Below, one piece after another: positions 33,939 through 44,368 of a stretch of DNA of 51,140 bases. The notes beneath the pieces were generated by a model. The model saw only the letters and a list, made by a program, of their open reading frames with translations. It did no database searches and was not told the origin of the DNA. The DNA is taken from the NCBI GenBank assembly GCA_023251915.1, contig JAHEXW010000013.1, positions 1-51,140 of the forward strand. The letters are read 5' to 3'. The position numbers and the translations under genes were made by a program. This stretch comes from Actinomycetes bacterium (lineage in GTDB: Bacteria > Actinomycetota > JAHEXW01). The stretch's first letter is position 1, and every line of letters starts with the position of its first letter.

Positions 33939-35356
33939 TTTCTTTCGGGACAGACGGCTGGCGCGGTGTTATCGCCGACGATTTTACCATCCAAAATGTC
34001 CGTCTAGTTACCCAGGCGGTGTGCGACCATATGCTGACCGCCAAACGACAGCCTTTGCTCGTCATCGGTTATGACACTCGCTTTATGTCGGACCGTTTCG
34101 CGCGCGAGGCGGCCGGAGTGGCGGCAGGCAACGGCATCAACGTCATGCTGACCGATGGCTGCGCTCCGACACCCGCCGTCTCTTACGCGGTAGTCGACTA
34201 CGCGGCGGACGGCGGCATCATGTTCACCGCCAGCCACAACCCTTACCGTTATAACGGCCTCAAGTTTAAGGAATCCTATGGCGGTTCGGCCGGCACCGCC
34301 ACGACCGCGGCCATCGAGCGCCATCTGAAGAAACGGCTCGGCGGCAAACCTCCGGCCTACTTGGATTACGCGGAAGCGGTCCGGCGCGGGACGGTCGTTC
34401 CGTTCGACGCCAAATCTCCTTACTTGGCCAGGTTGAGCGAAATAGTTGACAGAAAATTGATATGTCGCAGCGGGCGCGGCGTGGTTGTTGACCCGATGTA
34501 TGGTGCCGGCCAGGGGTACTTGAGCCATTTTCTCTTAAGCGCCGGCTGTGACGTTGCCGAGATCAGATGCCATCGTGACCCCTATTTCGGCGGCGCCAAC
34601 CCCGAGCCTTTGGGCCAGCATTTGGCCGAACTTAAGGCAAGCGTCAGTGACGCCCGGCCTCTGGGCATAGCGCTTGACGGTGACGCCGACCGGATCGGTG
34701 CTGTCGATGCCGACGGTGCGTTTATCAGTTCACACAAGATATTTTCGCTTCTCCTGCGTTATCTTGTGCAGGAAAGAGGCATGACGGGCGATGTTGTCAA
34801 GACGGTATCTACGACAGGTATGGTCGATCAGCTGGCTGCCGCCTACGGATTGGTTGTGCATGAGACGCCGATAGGGTTCAAATACATATGCGAACACATG
34901 GTAGGCGGGGATATCTTGATCGGCGGGGAAGAAAGCGGCGGCATCGGCATCAAAGGTCATCTGCCGGAGCGCGACGGGATGCTGATGGGCGCCTTACTGG
35001 CCGAGATGGTCAACTACTATGACAAAACTCTAGGCGCCCTGTGGAACGAGCTCCAAGCCGCGCACGGTACCTTCTGCTATGACCGCGTCGACGAGGAGAT
35101 GCCCGTCAGCGACCGGTCGCTGGTAGTCGATTTTCTAGGGAAGCACCGGCCGGAGGAGATCGGCGGCGTCGCTGTCCTCAAGACGGACACGCGAGACGGT
35201 TTCAAATACACGTTGGCGGACGGCAGCTGGTTGATGGTCCGGCCCTCCGGGACGGAAGGCGTCGTACGCGTCTATGCCGAAGCCGGCACGCCGGAACGCG
35301 TCGTCATCTTACTGAAGCGAGGCCGATCGCTCATCCGCGCGGCTCGCTCCCGGTGA
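33935..35356 (+). CDS. Phosphomannomutase/phosphoglucomutase
   Basis: It interconverts hexose 6- and 1-phosphates, supplying mannose-1-phosphate or glucose-1-phosphate. All four family signatures are present: FGTDGWRG, the phosphoserine loop TASHNPYRYNGLKF, the metal loop DGDADRIGA, and the sugar and phosphate loops GGEESGGIG and RPSGTEG. TTG 33935 is preferred because GGAGAG at 33922-33927 is well spaced and the protein then begins LISFGTDGWRG; TTG 33920 would add five residues. It overlaps gmd by four bases and the flippase gene by four. Confidence 0.92.
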   Translation: MISFGTDGWRGVIADDFTIQNVRLVTQAVCDHMLTAKRQPLLVIGYDTRFMSDRFAREAAGVAAGNGINVMLTDGCAPTPAVSYAVVDYAADGGIMFTASHNPYRYNGLKFKESYGGSAGTATTAAIERHLKKRLGGKPPAYLDYAEAVRRGTVVPFDAKSPYLARLSEIVDRKLICRSGRGVVVDPMYGAGQGYLSHFLLSAGCDVAEIRCHRDPYFGGANPEPLGQHLAELKASVSDARPLGIALDGDADRIGAVDADGAFISSHKIFSLLLRYLVQERGMTGDVVKTVSTTGMVDQLAAAYGLVVHETPIGFKYICEHMVGGDILIGGEESGGIGIKGHLPERDGMLMGALLAEMVNYYDKTLGALWNELQAAHGTFCYDRVDEEMPVSDRSLVVDFLGKHRPEEIGGVAVLKTDTRDGFKYTLADGSWLMVRPSGTEGVVRVYAEAGTPERVVILLKRGRSLIRAARSR

Positions 35357-36642
35357 TGGAGAGCGGGATGAAAGGGCGCATCGCCGGCCTGCTGGGCAGC
35401 GCCATGTTACGCGGCAGCGTCGTGTTGTGGGTTGGCATGATGGCGGCCAATCTCTCCAACTATGTTTTCCACCTGCTCATGGGACGGTTTCTGGGGCCGG
35501 TCAACTATGGCGTGCTCGCGTCCGTGGTTTCGATTCTCTATTACCTGATGGTACCGACGACCACAATCACTACCATCGTGATGAAATACGCGGCCGAATT
35601 CGAGGTTGAGGGAGCGCCCGGGAAGACGCACGCGCTATTCAAGCGATTGACCAGGCAACTGTTGGTGATCAGCCTGGTCTTGTTCTGTCTTATGGCCGCG
35701 GCGAGCCCGTTAATCAGCCGATTCCTGCGGATGGATTCCGTGTGGCCTCTGCTAATATTGAGCACCGTGATTCTGGTGACCTACTTATTGCCGATCAACC
35801 GGGGCGTGCTGCAGGGCCTGCAGAAGTTCGGCACCTTGTCGACCAACCTGGTGATTGAAACGGTCCTTAAGGTAATCGTTGGCATCGCTTTGGTCGCGGG
35901 CGGTTACGCCGTAAATGGCGCTGTCTTCAGCATTGTTCTAGCGATGGTCGTCGCCTACGCGCTATCCTTCATTCCCATGCGGCGGATTTTGGCGGCGCAC
36001 GAAGCGGGCGTCGTCGAACTGGGGCCTGTTTGGCGTTACTCGATTCCGGTATTCATAACTTTGCTCTGCTTGAACAGCTACTACAGTATCGACATTATTC
36101 TGGTAAAGCATTTCCTGTCGCCCATCGACGCCGGCCATTACTCGGGTCTTTCGATTTTGGGGAAGATTGTTGTTTTCGCCAGTTTGGCGATTGTGGGTGT
36201 CATGTTTCCGATAGTCGCAGGCCGGCATAAAGCCGACCAGCGGCATGGCGGCGTTCTTTTGTCGACTCTGGCCATGATCACCTTAGTATCAGGCGCGATT
36301 GTCGCGGCCTACGCGGCGGCGCCGCGGCCGGTCATCAACATCTTATTTGGCGCCAAGTATCTGCCGGTCGCGCCCTATCTGGCTACTTTCGGCACCGCTA
36401 TGCTGATGCTGGCCTTGGCGACGGCGCTGGCCAACTACTTCCTGGCCATCAACCGGACGGGCGGTGTTCCGATTCTGATCGCGGTCGCAATCGGCCAGGT
36501 CGCCGCATTGCTCGTCTGGCATGACTCCTTGACTCACATCGTTGCTGTAATGTTCGCCACAATGGCCGTCCTCTTGGCCTCGCTCGCCGTCTATTATCTT
36601 CTGGCCGTCCGGGGTCGTCCGGCGAATGACTTGCTCGACTAA
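35353..36642 (+). CDS. Oligosaccharide flippase, Wzx-like
   Basis: A polytopic protein of the MOP superfamily (429 residues, about 12-14 helices). The N-terminal GRFLGPVNYGVLASV is the typical Wzx/polysaccharide biosynthesis signature (GR-LGP-YG-L). Such proteins move undecaprenyl-pyrophosphate-linked oligosaccharides across the membrane. A second exporter beside Wzm/Wzt suggests a second glycan or a lipid-linked sidechain route. GTG 35353 overlaps the mutase stop; ATG 35356 is an equally good start. Confidence 0.87.
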   Translation: MMESGMKGRIAGLLGSAMLRGSVVLWVGMMAANLSNYVFHLLMGRFLGPVNYGVLASVVSILYYLMVPTTTITTIVMKYAAEFEVEGAPGKTHALFKRLTRQLLVISLVLFCLMAAASPLISRFLRMDSVWPLLILSTVILVTYLLPINRGVLQGLQKFGTLSTNLVIETVLKVIVGIALVAGGYAVNGAVFSIVLAMVVAYALSFIPMRRILAAHEAGVVELGPVWRYSIPVFITLLCLNSYYSIDIILVKHFLSPIDAGHYSGLSILGKIVVFASLAIVGVMFPIVAGRHKADQRHGGVLLSTLAMITLVSGAIVAAYAAAPRPVINILFGAKYLPVAPYLATFGTAMLMLALATALANYFLAINRTGGVPILIAVAIGQVAALLVWHDSLTHIVAVMFATMAVLLASLAVYYLLAVRGRPANDLLD

Positions 36643-36672
36643 TCTGCCCCGCGCGGATTAATCCTTAAGGTT

Positions 36673-36681
36673 TGCTATACT
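36673..36681 (+). promoter_or_regulatory. Extended -10 promoter, near-leaderless, before the isomerase gene
   Basis: TGC-TATACT ends eight bases before ATG 36690 with no Shine-Dalgarno sequence between, so the transcript should begin at or within a base or two of the start codon. A ten-base palindrome, GGATTAATCC (36655-36664), lies where a -35 or an operator would be. Confidence 0.6.
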
Positions 36682-36689
36682 CTTAGTCT

Positions 36690-37772
36690 ATGCATAACCT
36701 TGACGAACTCTCACTAATCAACGATATCGACAGCGCCGGCATGGGTCGCGCCCTAGCCGGTTTTCCCGAGCAGTGTCGGGAGGCGGAGGCGCTGGCCGCG
36801 GCCGTTGATCTAAAGGCACTCGGTTTGCCGGGGGCGGCGGGCGGGATCTCGGCCGTCGTCACACTGGGCATGGGCGGTTCGGGCATTGGCGGCGACGTTG
36901 TGCGCACTCTGGTCGAAAGTGAGCTGACGGTTCCTTTTCTGGTGAACAAAAGTTACGAACTGCCGGGCTTTGTTGACGCGTCGACACTGGTTGTCGCGGT
37001 CAGCTTCTCTGGCGAAACCGAGGAGACGCTCGCGGCCTTCGAGTCTGCCGTAACCGCCGGAGCGCAGATTCTGGTGATGACCGGCGGCGGCCGCTTATTG
37101 GAACGCGCCCTTGAACTTGACCTGCCTCTTCTGAAAGTCCCAACCGGTTTGCAGCCGCGCGCGGCTTTGGGCTACCTCGCTCTGCCGCAACTCATGCTGC
37201 TTCGGCGCCTGGGTCTGATCGACTCGGCCAACCGGGATGTGGAAGAGGCGATAAACCAGCTCGACCTCTTAAGTGCCGCCTACGCAAGCGCTGTTCCCAC
37301 CACCGAAAATGCCGCCAAGAAACTGGCGCTCGAACTAAAGGATTTAATTCCTGTCATTTACGGTTCGGACGGCTTAACCGCTGCCGCCGCCTTGCGCTGG
37401 AAGTGTCAGTTTAACGAGAATAGCAAGACTCCCGCCTTTTGGAACGTGTTTTCCGAACTCAACCACAACGAGATCGTCGGGTGGGATGAAACCGCCCGCC
37501 CGGCCCGCACTTGCCGGCTTATCGTCTTGCGTGACTCGGGCGAGAACGCGCGCGTCCAAAAGAGGATAGGCATAACCGTGGAAATGGTACGTGCCAACGT
37601 CGCTGGTGTTACCGAGATCCGTTCCAGCGGCGAGTCTCCGCTGGCCAGGCTCCTATCTCTAACGTATCTGGGTGATTATGCCAGTTACTACCTGGCCTTG
37701 CTAAACGGAATCGATCCGACGCCGGTCGAGTCGATCAGGCAATTGAAAGAGCGCCTTAACCAAAACAACTAG
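36690..37772 (+). CDS. Bifunctional phosphoglucose/phosphomannose isomerase
   Basis: It interconverts fructose-6-phosphate with glucose-6-phosphate and mannose-6-phosphate, feeding the GDP-mannose genes. Two SIS domains are visible, with GMGGSGIGGDVVRTL, VSFSGETEET and the C-terminal NENSKTPAFW followed by ELNHNEIVGW, which contains the catalytic Glu and His of this small PGI/PMI family. Length 360 is close to the family norm (~330-350). The promoter directly upstream makes it the first gene of a short unit with the deacetylase. Confidence 0.9.
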   Translation: MHNLDELSLINDIDSAGMGRALAGFPEQCREAEALAAAVDLKALGLPGAAGGISAVVTLGMGGSGIGGDVVRTLVESELTVPFLVNKSYELPGFVDASTLVVAVSFSGETEETLAAFESAVTAGAQILVMTGGGRLLERALELDLPLLKVPTGLQPRAALGYLALPQLMLLRRLGLIDSANRDVEEAINQLDLLSAAYASAVPTTENAAKKLALELKDLIPVIYGSDGLTAAAALRWKCQFNENSKTPAFWNVFSELNHNEIVGWDETARPARTCRLIVLRDSGENARVQKRIGITVEMVRANVAGVTEIRSSGESPLARLLSLTYLGDYASYYLALLNGIDPTPVESIRQLKERLNQNN

Positions 37773-37784
37773 GAAGCGCGAAGC

Positions 37785-38795
37785 ATGAGTCGTAACCGAT
37801 ACGGCCGAATCATCATCGCCGCCATAGTGATACTCGCCACGCTGACCGGCTGTTGCTTATGCCGGTGGGGATGCCAGCGCGTTTTTACACCCGCGCTGTC
37901 AACCAGCCGCCAAAAACCATCTACCGCCTCAGTTAGCGGTACCGTGGCGGAAACGCCGGGGGGCCGCCCGGTCGCTGGCGCGACCGTTACCGTCGGTCAT
38001 TATCGCCTGACGACGGACACAAACGGGCGCTTTCAAACACCGCTCATGTCGTCCAGGCTGATGCGGATCGTAGTCAGTGGCCGTACCGTCAGGCCTGCCT
38101 CGCGGCATCTGGCCCTGCGCGCCGGCCTTAACGAGATAAACATTTCGGTCGAGTCGATATTTCACGTTCGTCCCGGGCAGACGGCAGCCCCGGTGACGCC
38201 CCAGGTCATCCGTCACGGCAACCGGAATGTCCCGATGGTGGCTTTTACCTTTGACGACGGTTGGAACATGGATTATCGCGTCATCGAGGTCATGACACAA
38301 AATGGCTTGCGAGGTACGGCCTTCTTGATTGGAGGACGCGGCGTTGTCAGCGAGCACCCCGAACTGGTCAAAGCGCTGCGAGACGCCGATTTCGAGGTCT
38401 GCGCGCACGGTTATGGGCATAAAACCAACACCGATCTAAACGACGCCCAGCTTAACGAGGAGATTCAGCGGGGACAGAAGGTCATAACCGACCTAGACGG
38501 TATGCGGTGGCCCTATTTCCGGCCCTCCGGCGGAACGTACGACGACAGAACGGTTAACGTCATCGGCGCCAACGGCTTTAACACAGTCCTTTGGTCGATT
38601 GACAGCCTTGATACCCGCGCGAAGATGACCACAGCCGAGCGAGTCGAGCAGATTCTAGCTAACGTCGGCAACGGTGATATAATAATCTTTCACTTCGGCG
38701 GATATGGGACCGCCGATCTGGTCGCGGCGCTGATCCCGGCTTTGCGGGAGCGCGGCCTCAGGATCGGAACCGTCACCGATGTGCTGCAACCCTAA
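37785..38795 (+). CDS. Polysaccharide deacetylase lipoprotein (NodB domain)
   Basis: Predicted to N- or O-deacetylate a cell-wall or surface glycan. The N-terminal helix ends in the lipobox LTGC (Cys23), so it is anchored outside the membrane. Residues ~45-125 form a carboxypeptidase-regulatory-like beta-sandwich (SGTVAETPGGRPVAGATVTV). The C-terminal ~190 residues are a NodB domain (CE4) with TFDDGWN, the metal-binding HGYGH and RPSGGTYDD, ending in FHFGGY. It follows the isomerase gene by 12 bases. It may act on peptidoglycan or on the GlcNAc-type sugars made in this locus. Confidence 0.87.
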   Translation: MSRNRYGRIIIAAIVILATLTGCCLCRWGCQRVFTPALSTSRQKPSTASVSGTVAETPGGRPVAGATVTVGHYRLTTDTNGRFQTPLMSSRLMRIVVSGRTVRPASRHLALRAGLNEINISVESIFHVRPGQTAAPVTPQVIRHGNRNVPMVAFTFDDGWNMDYRVIEVMTQNGLRGTAFLIGGRGVVSEHPELVKALRDADFEVCAHGYGHKTNTDLNDAQLNEEIQRGQKVITDLDGMRWPYFRPSGGTYDDRTVNVIGANGFNTVLWSIDSLDTRAKMTTAERVEQILANVGNGDIIIFHFGGYGTADLVAALIPALRERGLRIGTVTDVLQP

Positions 38796-38821
38796 CGTAA
38801 ATGCCGGTTTTCATTAGATAA

Positions 38822-40090
<1,269 letters not shown>

Positions 40091-40096
40091 GAGTCG

Positions 40097-40951
40097 CTAA
40101 AGACGTTGCGTCAGAAATTCTCTTAACGCGGGACCCAGGTCGGGTCGTTCCAGGGCGAGCTCGAAAATGGCTTCCAGCCAGCCCAGTTTATTGCCGACGT
40201 CAAAGCGCCGTCCTGTGTACTCCACGGCGTAGACCGGCTCGTCCTCGAGCAGAAGCCGTAGTGCGTCTGTTAGTTGGACTTCACCGTTCGCGTCGGGGCT
40301 GGTTCTTTCCAGGCATGGGAAAATCCCGGGGCTTAGCACATACCGGCCTATGATCGCCAGATCAGAAGGCGCATCGGTGGCATCCGGTTTCTCCACGACA
40401 TCCTTGATTCTCAGGATGCCGTTGGCCGCCGGTTCGGATTCAATTATCCCGTAGGCGCTGATCTCAGCCGCAGGCACCCTAGCAACCGCGATCACGGAAG
40501 CGCCAATATCGGCGTTGACCTTCTCTAATTCCTTAATACACGGAACATCGGACAGGGTTATGGTATCTCCCAGAAGAACGGCGAACGGATTGTCGCCGAT
40601 ATACCTGTGGGCACAGTAGACGGCGTTTCCCAATCCAAGATGGCGTTGTTGACGGATGTAGTGGATGTGAGCCAGGTTAGCGATGTTCTTCAACGCCGAC
40701 AGACCGCCGACATTGGCAGTCTTTTCCAATGTATCTTCAAGCTCGAACGAATTGTCGAAGTGGTCCTCGATGGCGCGCTTGCCGCGACCGGTGACTATCA
40801 AGATATCGTCTAAGCCTGCCGCGACAGCTTCCTCGACCACGTATTGGATTGCCGGTTTATCCACTACAGGCAGCATTTCTTTGGGTTGAGCTTTGGTGGC
40901 AGGTAGGAACCTGGTGCCTAATCCGGCTGCCGGAATCACGGCTTTAATCAT
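40097..40951 (-). CDS. galU: UTP-glucose-1-phosphate uridylyltransferase
   Basis: It makes UDP-glucose, a general glycan precursor. The N-terminal motif GLGTRFLPATKAQPKEMLPVVDKPAIQYVVEEA is unmistakable for GalU, and LGDTI, EKPDATDAPSDLAIIGRYVL and EVQLTDALRLL follow in order. Length 284 is typical. The ATG at 40951 lies six bases after a TGA-TAGAAT promoter, so the mRNA is probably leaderless. The gene is transcribed against its neighbours. Confidence 0.95.
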   Translation of the reverse strand: MIKAVIPAAGLGTRFLPATKAQPKEMLPVVDKPAIQYVVEEAVAAGLDDILIVTGRGKRAIEDHFDNSFELEDTLEKTANVGGLSALKNIANLAHIHYIRQQRHLGLGNAVYCAHRYIGDNPFAVLLGDTITLSDVPCIKELEKVNADIGASVIAVARVPAAEISAYGIIESEPAANGILRIKDVVEKPDATDAPSDLAIIGRYVLSPGIFPCLERTSPDANGEVQLTDALRLLLEDEPVYAVEYTGRRFDVGNKLGWLEAIFELALERPDLGPALREFLTQRL

Positions 40952-40957
40952 GGCTCG

Positions 40958-40966
40958 ATTCTATCA
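40958..40966 (-). promoter_or_regulatory. Extended -10 promoter, leaderless, of galU
   Basis: On the reverse strand TGA-TAGAAT ends six bases before the galU ATG at 40951 and there is no ribosome site between them. An overlapping TATGAT slightly upstream is an alternative -10. Confidence 0.6.
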
Positions 40967-41041
40967 TATTGTCAGACGGCCCTGGTCACCTCTGCCGGCG
41001 TGGCATGCAAATTAGCAAAGCGGAACAGACGAGAAATCACA

Positions 41042-41047
41042 TATAAT
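41042..41047 (+). promoter_or_regulatory. TATAAT -10 element before the aldolase gene
   Basis: A perfect TATAAT ends 15 bases before ATG 41063, predicting a leader of only about 9 bases without a Shine-Dalgarno sequence. It is divergent from the galU promoter 76 bases away. Confidence 0.5.
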
Positions 41048-41062
41048 CTCTATGATGCGATT

Positions 41063-41629
41063 ATGAGTGATCCCAGACACGATCTAGTTAACGCCGCGCG
41101 AGAAGTCTACGAAGCAGGCTTGGTTAACGGCCGAGCCGGCAATCTAAGCGCGCGCCTACCCGGAGGCCGCATTATTATTTCTCCGTCGGGCGGTTGCCTG
41201 GGTCGCCTGGCCGTCCCTGAACCGGTGGTCATAGACGAGTCCGGTCAGGCACTCGACGGCGGCACTCCATCCACTGAGTATCGAGTTCACTTGGCCATCT
41301 ATGCCGCTCGACCCGATGTCGAGGCCATTGTTCACACCCACTCCACTTACGCGACGGTTCTGGCCTATCTCGGCCGCTTGATTCTGGATGTCAATCCGGA
41401 AACGGCGGAGGTTTTGGGACCCGTCGGTTCGGTGCCGGCACTGCCGCACGGGACGGACGAGCTGGCGGCAGCGGTTGTCGCCGGATTGAGCTCGGGCGCT
41501 GCGGTTTTGCTGGAGAAACACGGCGCCTTGACGGTCGGACCGGATATTGCCGCGGCAACCGAGCGCGCGCAATATTTGGAGGAGGCCGCAAAGATGACAT
41601 ATCTCATCAATCTGGCGGGCGGCGCGTAA
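41063..41629 (+). CDS. Class II aldolase/adducin family protein
   Basis: A zinc-dependent aldolase or dehydratase of the fuculose-1-phosphate aldolase fold (188 residues). The metal site is HTHSTYATVLA with the later EKHGALTVG; GRAGNLSARLPGG and SPSGG bind phosphate. It could be an L-fuculose/5-deoxyribulose-1-phosphate aldolase or MtnB (methylthioribulose-1-phosphate dehydratase). The following gene, mtnA, overlaps by one base and makes that substrate. No mtnC or mtnD genes are near, so an aldolase cleaving 5-(methylthio)ribulose-1-phosphate to dihydroxyacetone phosphate fits better. ATG 41063 starts the conserved region; an upstream in-frame GTG would overlap the promoter. Confidence 0.82.
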   Translation: MSDPRHDLVNAAREVYEAGLVNGRAGNLSARLPGGRIIISPSGGCLGRLAVPEPVVIDESGQALDGGTPSTEYRVHLAIYAARPDVEAIVHTHSTYATVLAYLGRLILDVNPETAEVLGPVGSVPALPHGTDELAAAVVAGLSSGAAVLLEKHGALTVGPDIAAATERAQYLEEAAKMTYLINLAGGA

Positions 41630-42675
41630 TGCCGCGCCCGATCGCCTGGACAGACAACCGGCTGGTGCTGCTGGACCAAACGAAACTGCCGGCCGAAGAA
41701 ACCTATCTGACTCTGGATGATCATCACGCGGTCGCCCGAGCTATCAGCGTTCTGGCTGTGCGCGGTGCTCCGGCTATCGGAGTGGCGGCTGCGTACGGGC
41801 TGGCGCTCGCGGCGCTTAATTCGCGGGCCGATACCGATACGGGATTCCTGCGCGACATGGAGGAAGCCGCGAATGAGCTTGGAGCCACCCGGCCAACGGC
41901 CGTCAATCTGTTCAGTGCCCTGGATGGCGTGATGGCCGCGGTGACCGCAGCCGCTGACCTGGAAGAAGCACGGCATGCCGCTGTGCGCGCGGCCCAGCGA
42001 CTGTTCAGCGAAACGGAGCGCGCCGACCAGATCCTGTCCCGGCACGGCTCGACCCTGATCGACGAGGGCGATTGCATACTTACAATATGCAACACGGGCG
42101 CCCTGGCGACCGGCGCCTTCGGCACGGCCTTGGGCGTGATCCGGTCCGCGTGGGATCAGGGCAAGGACATCACGGTACTCGCTTGTGAAACCAGACCTTT
42201 GCTGCAGGGCGCCCGCTTGACGATGTGGGAACTCGACCGCTACGGCATACCGGCCGCCCAGATTGTTGACGGAGCCGCGGCCCATTTCATGCAGCACGGC
42301 CGGATACAAAAGGTGATTGCCGGGGCGGACCGAATCGCGGCCAACGGCGATACGGCCAACAAGATCGGCACATATGGCCTGGCCTGTCTCGCCGAGCGGC
42401 ATCGCATTCCTTTCTACATCGCCGCGCCTTTCAGCACGGTCGACATGGCCACCGCGGGAGCGGACCAGATTGTCATTGAAGAACGGTCCCAGGACGAAGT
42501 AAAATTCTGCGGCGGCGACCTGGTATCACCACGAGACGCCGCGGCGCGCAACCCGGCTTTCGATGTCACACCCGCCTCCTTAATAACCGCCATCATCACC
42601 GATGCCGGCATCCTGCGGCCGCCCTACAACGATAGCCTGGCAGACGCCGTCGAGCCGGAAGAGCAGGCGGGCTAG
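41629..42675 (+). CDS. mtnA: S-methyl-5-thioribose-1-phosphate isomerase
   Basis: It isomerises methylthioribose-1-phosphate, and in shunt pathways also 5-deoxyribose-1-phosphate, to the ribulose form. Signatures are RGAPAIGVAAAYG, the catalytic Cys region ICNTGALATGAFGTALGV, ETRPLLQGARLTMWEL, and the catalytic Asp in GADRIAANGDTANKIGTY. Length 348 is normal. It is distinguished from eIF2B-like and ribose-1,5-bisphosphate isomerases by these motifs. The ATG shares a base with the upstream stop codon (TAATG). Confidence 0.93.
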   Translation: MPRPIAWTDNRLVLLDQTKLPAEETYLTLDDHHAVARAISVLAVRGAPAIGVAAAYGLALAALNSRADTDTGFLRDMEEAANELGATRPTAVNLFSALDGVMAAVTAAADLEEARHAAVRAAQRLFSETERADQILSRHGSTLIDEGDCILTICNTGALATGAFGTALGVIRSAWDQGKDITVLACETRPLLQGARLTMWELDRYGIPAAQIVDGAAAHFMQHGRIQKVIAGADRIAANGDTANKIGTYGLACLAERHRIPFYIAAPFSTVDMATAGADQIVIEERSQDEVKFCGGDLVSPRDAAARNPAFDVTPASLITAIITDAGILRPPYNDSLADAVEPEEQAG

Positions 42676-43590
42676 ATGCAGCCGCTCCTTGTCTTCATTC
42701 CAGCTGTGGTCGCTTTGGTAGCCGTTGGTTGGGTATTAAAACGTACCGGTCTGATGGACCGCGGCGACGCTGAGGTGCTGAACCGCGTTATCGTCTATGT
42801 CAGCCTGCCGGCGCTCATCTTCCTGGCTGTCCAGCGCGCCGCCCTGGCTTGGTCATTGGCCAAGATGCCCCTTTTCGCAATCGCGGTCATGTTGCTCTGC
42901 CTGGCAGCGGCTTACGCGGCGGGGCGCATTCTGAAAATGCCCCCCGCACTCATGGGGGCATTTTTGCTGGTCGCGGCGATGGGCAATACCGGCTACCTCG
43001 GTTTTCCGCTCACCATCGGATTGCTGGGGCAAGCGAGTCTGGTCAAAAGCGTCTTCTATGACTTCGGTACGGTAGCGCTTCTATTCAGTTTAGGAGTCAT
43101 GGCGGCGGAACACTACGGCGATCCCGAGCACAGGTCGAATGTCTGGCGGGAGTTTCTTTTGTTTCCCTCGGTGATAGCGCTGGCCGCGGGGTTGCTGCTC
43201 CATCCGGTCGCTGTGCCGGGGTTCTTGGTTAAAGCCCTTGAATACGCGAGTGCGGCCACGGTGCCTCTGATCATGCTGGCGGTCGGTCTGACGCTGGAAG
43301 GCAAACGGATCGGCCGGTACGCGTTGCCGTTGACGGCAGTTGTGGCAATCAAACTCATTCTTTCTCCGCTCGCCGCATACGCGGCGGCTCGCGCCGGAGG
43401 GCTGCCGCCTCTCGACCTTAACGTAGTGGTGCTGGAGGCCAGCATGCCGGCGGTCATGCTCTCTCTAGTTGTTGGCTTGAAGTATAAACTTGATGTTGAG
43501 TTTATTTCTCTGGCGATAGTCGCCACAATAATCGCCAGCCTTGTCACTATCCCCGCCGCGCAAGCTGTGCTGCGCCTGTTCACCGCTTAG
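42676..43590 (+). CDS. AEC-family (auxin efflux carrier type) transporter
   Basis: An integral membrane protein of 304 residues with about ten helices. FLLVAAMGNTGYLGFPL is the conserved AEC segment with its helix-breaking Asn/Pro, and the C-terminal half repeats the fold (LEASMPAVMLSLVVGLKY). Known bacterial members export or import organic acids such as malate; the substrate here is unknown. ATG follows the mtnA stop without a gap, so it may move a product of the shunt, though that is only a guess from position. Confidence 0.85.
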   Translation: MQPLLVFIPAVVALVAVGWVLKRTGLMDRGDAEVLNRVIVYVSLPALIFLAVQRAALAWSLAKMPLFAIAVMLLCLAAAYAAGRILKMPPALMGAFLLVAAMGNTGYLGFPLTIGLLGQASLVKSVFYDFGTVALLFSLGVMAAEHYGDPEHRSNVWREFLLFPSVIALAAGLLLHPVAVPGFLVKALEYASAATVPLIMLAVGLTLEGKRIGRYALPLTAVVAIKLILSPLAAYAAARAGGLPPLDLNVVVLEASMPAVMLSLVVGLKYKLDVEFISLAIVATIIASLVTIPAAQAVLRLFTA

Positions 43591-43604
43591 ACCGGACCAG
43601 AGCG

Positions 43605-44327
43605 TTGGGTTTACTGCGCGGATTCATCGGCTTGACGGCTCCGCCCGCCTGCTTTGCTTGCGGCGGGCAATCTTATCAGCCGCTCTGCGAATCTTGCTTG
43701 TTGATGCTGGAGGAGCTGGCTGAGCCGCTGTGTCCAGTTTGCGGACATCCAACCGTAGAGGCGGTCGATTGTTGCTCGGTTTGCCGGCGCGCCCGCCCCG
43801 CGTTTGACTCTGCCCGCGCCTTGGGCGCCTACGAGTTCCCTCTGCGCGAGACAATTATCGGCATGAAGAGAAGGGACGGACGCTGCTTGGCCGGTCAAGT
43901 CGCACCGTTGATCGCAGCGGCTTTGCCGCAGGTTTTTGAGAACACGGATCTAATAACTTTCGTGCCGATGGCGCCGGGTCCGGAAAACACTCGCGGACAT
44001 AACCAGGCGCAACTACTGGCGCTGGCAATATCGTCCGTCACCGGAGTGCGCGCGGCGGGAACCCTGCGGTTGACGCGCTACACGAAAGATCAAGGCCAAC
44101 TGAAGCCCGCGGACCGTCCCGCAAATGTCGCCGCCGCGTTCGCACCGCGCAATCGCTCGCGACGGTTGGCGGAGCTGATTGCCGACCGCCGTCTCGTCCT
44201 GATTGACGATGTCCTGACTACCGGCGCTACCGCGTCGGCCTGTGCCGCCACGCTGAAAAAGGCAGGGGCCGCGGGTGTCGATGTCGTTACCCTGGCTCGC
44301 GCCGTTCACACCCAAAGACCCTCTTAA
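43605..44327 (+). CDS. comF: ComF family phosphoribosyltransferase-like protein
   Basis: A competence- and DNA-repair-associated protein of the ComFC group. The N-terminal part has paired cysteines (CFACGG, CESC, CPVCG, CSVC) of a zinc ribbon, and the C-terminal half has the PRPP-binding motif VLIDDVLTTGATASAC. GHNQAQLLA is also typical. Length 240 is normal. TTG 43605 is the most upstream reasonable start and lacks a strong ribosome site. The gene order comF, flgM-like, hpf recalls the order found in Bacillota. Confidence 0.9.
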   Translation: MGLLRGFIGLTAPPACFACGGQSYQPLCESCLLMLEELAEPLCPVCGHPTVEAVDCCSVCRRARPAFDSARALGAYEFPLRETIIGMKRRDGRCLAGQVAPLIAAALPQVFENTDLITFVPMAPGPENTRGHNQAQLLALAISSVTGVRAAGTLRLTRYTKDQGQLKPADRPANVAAAFAPRNRSRRLAELIADRRLVLIDDVLTTGATASACAATLKKAGAAGVDVVTLARAVHTQRPS

Positions 44328-44368
44328 GGACTCTGGCTGTCCTGCCGATAGAAGACTTATAGGGGGAA

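Noticed and set aside
41365-42402. Long reverse-strand open frame (345 codons) opposite the aldolase and mtnA genes
   Set aside because: It lies antisense to two well-supported enzymes, has no recognisable domain and is rich in Arg and Gln as expected for a GC-rich shadow frame.
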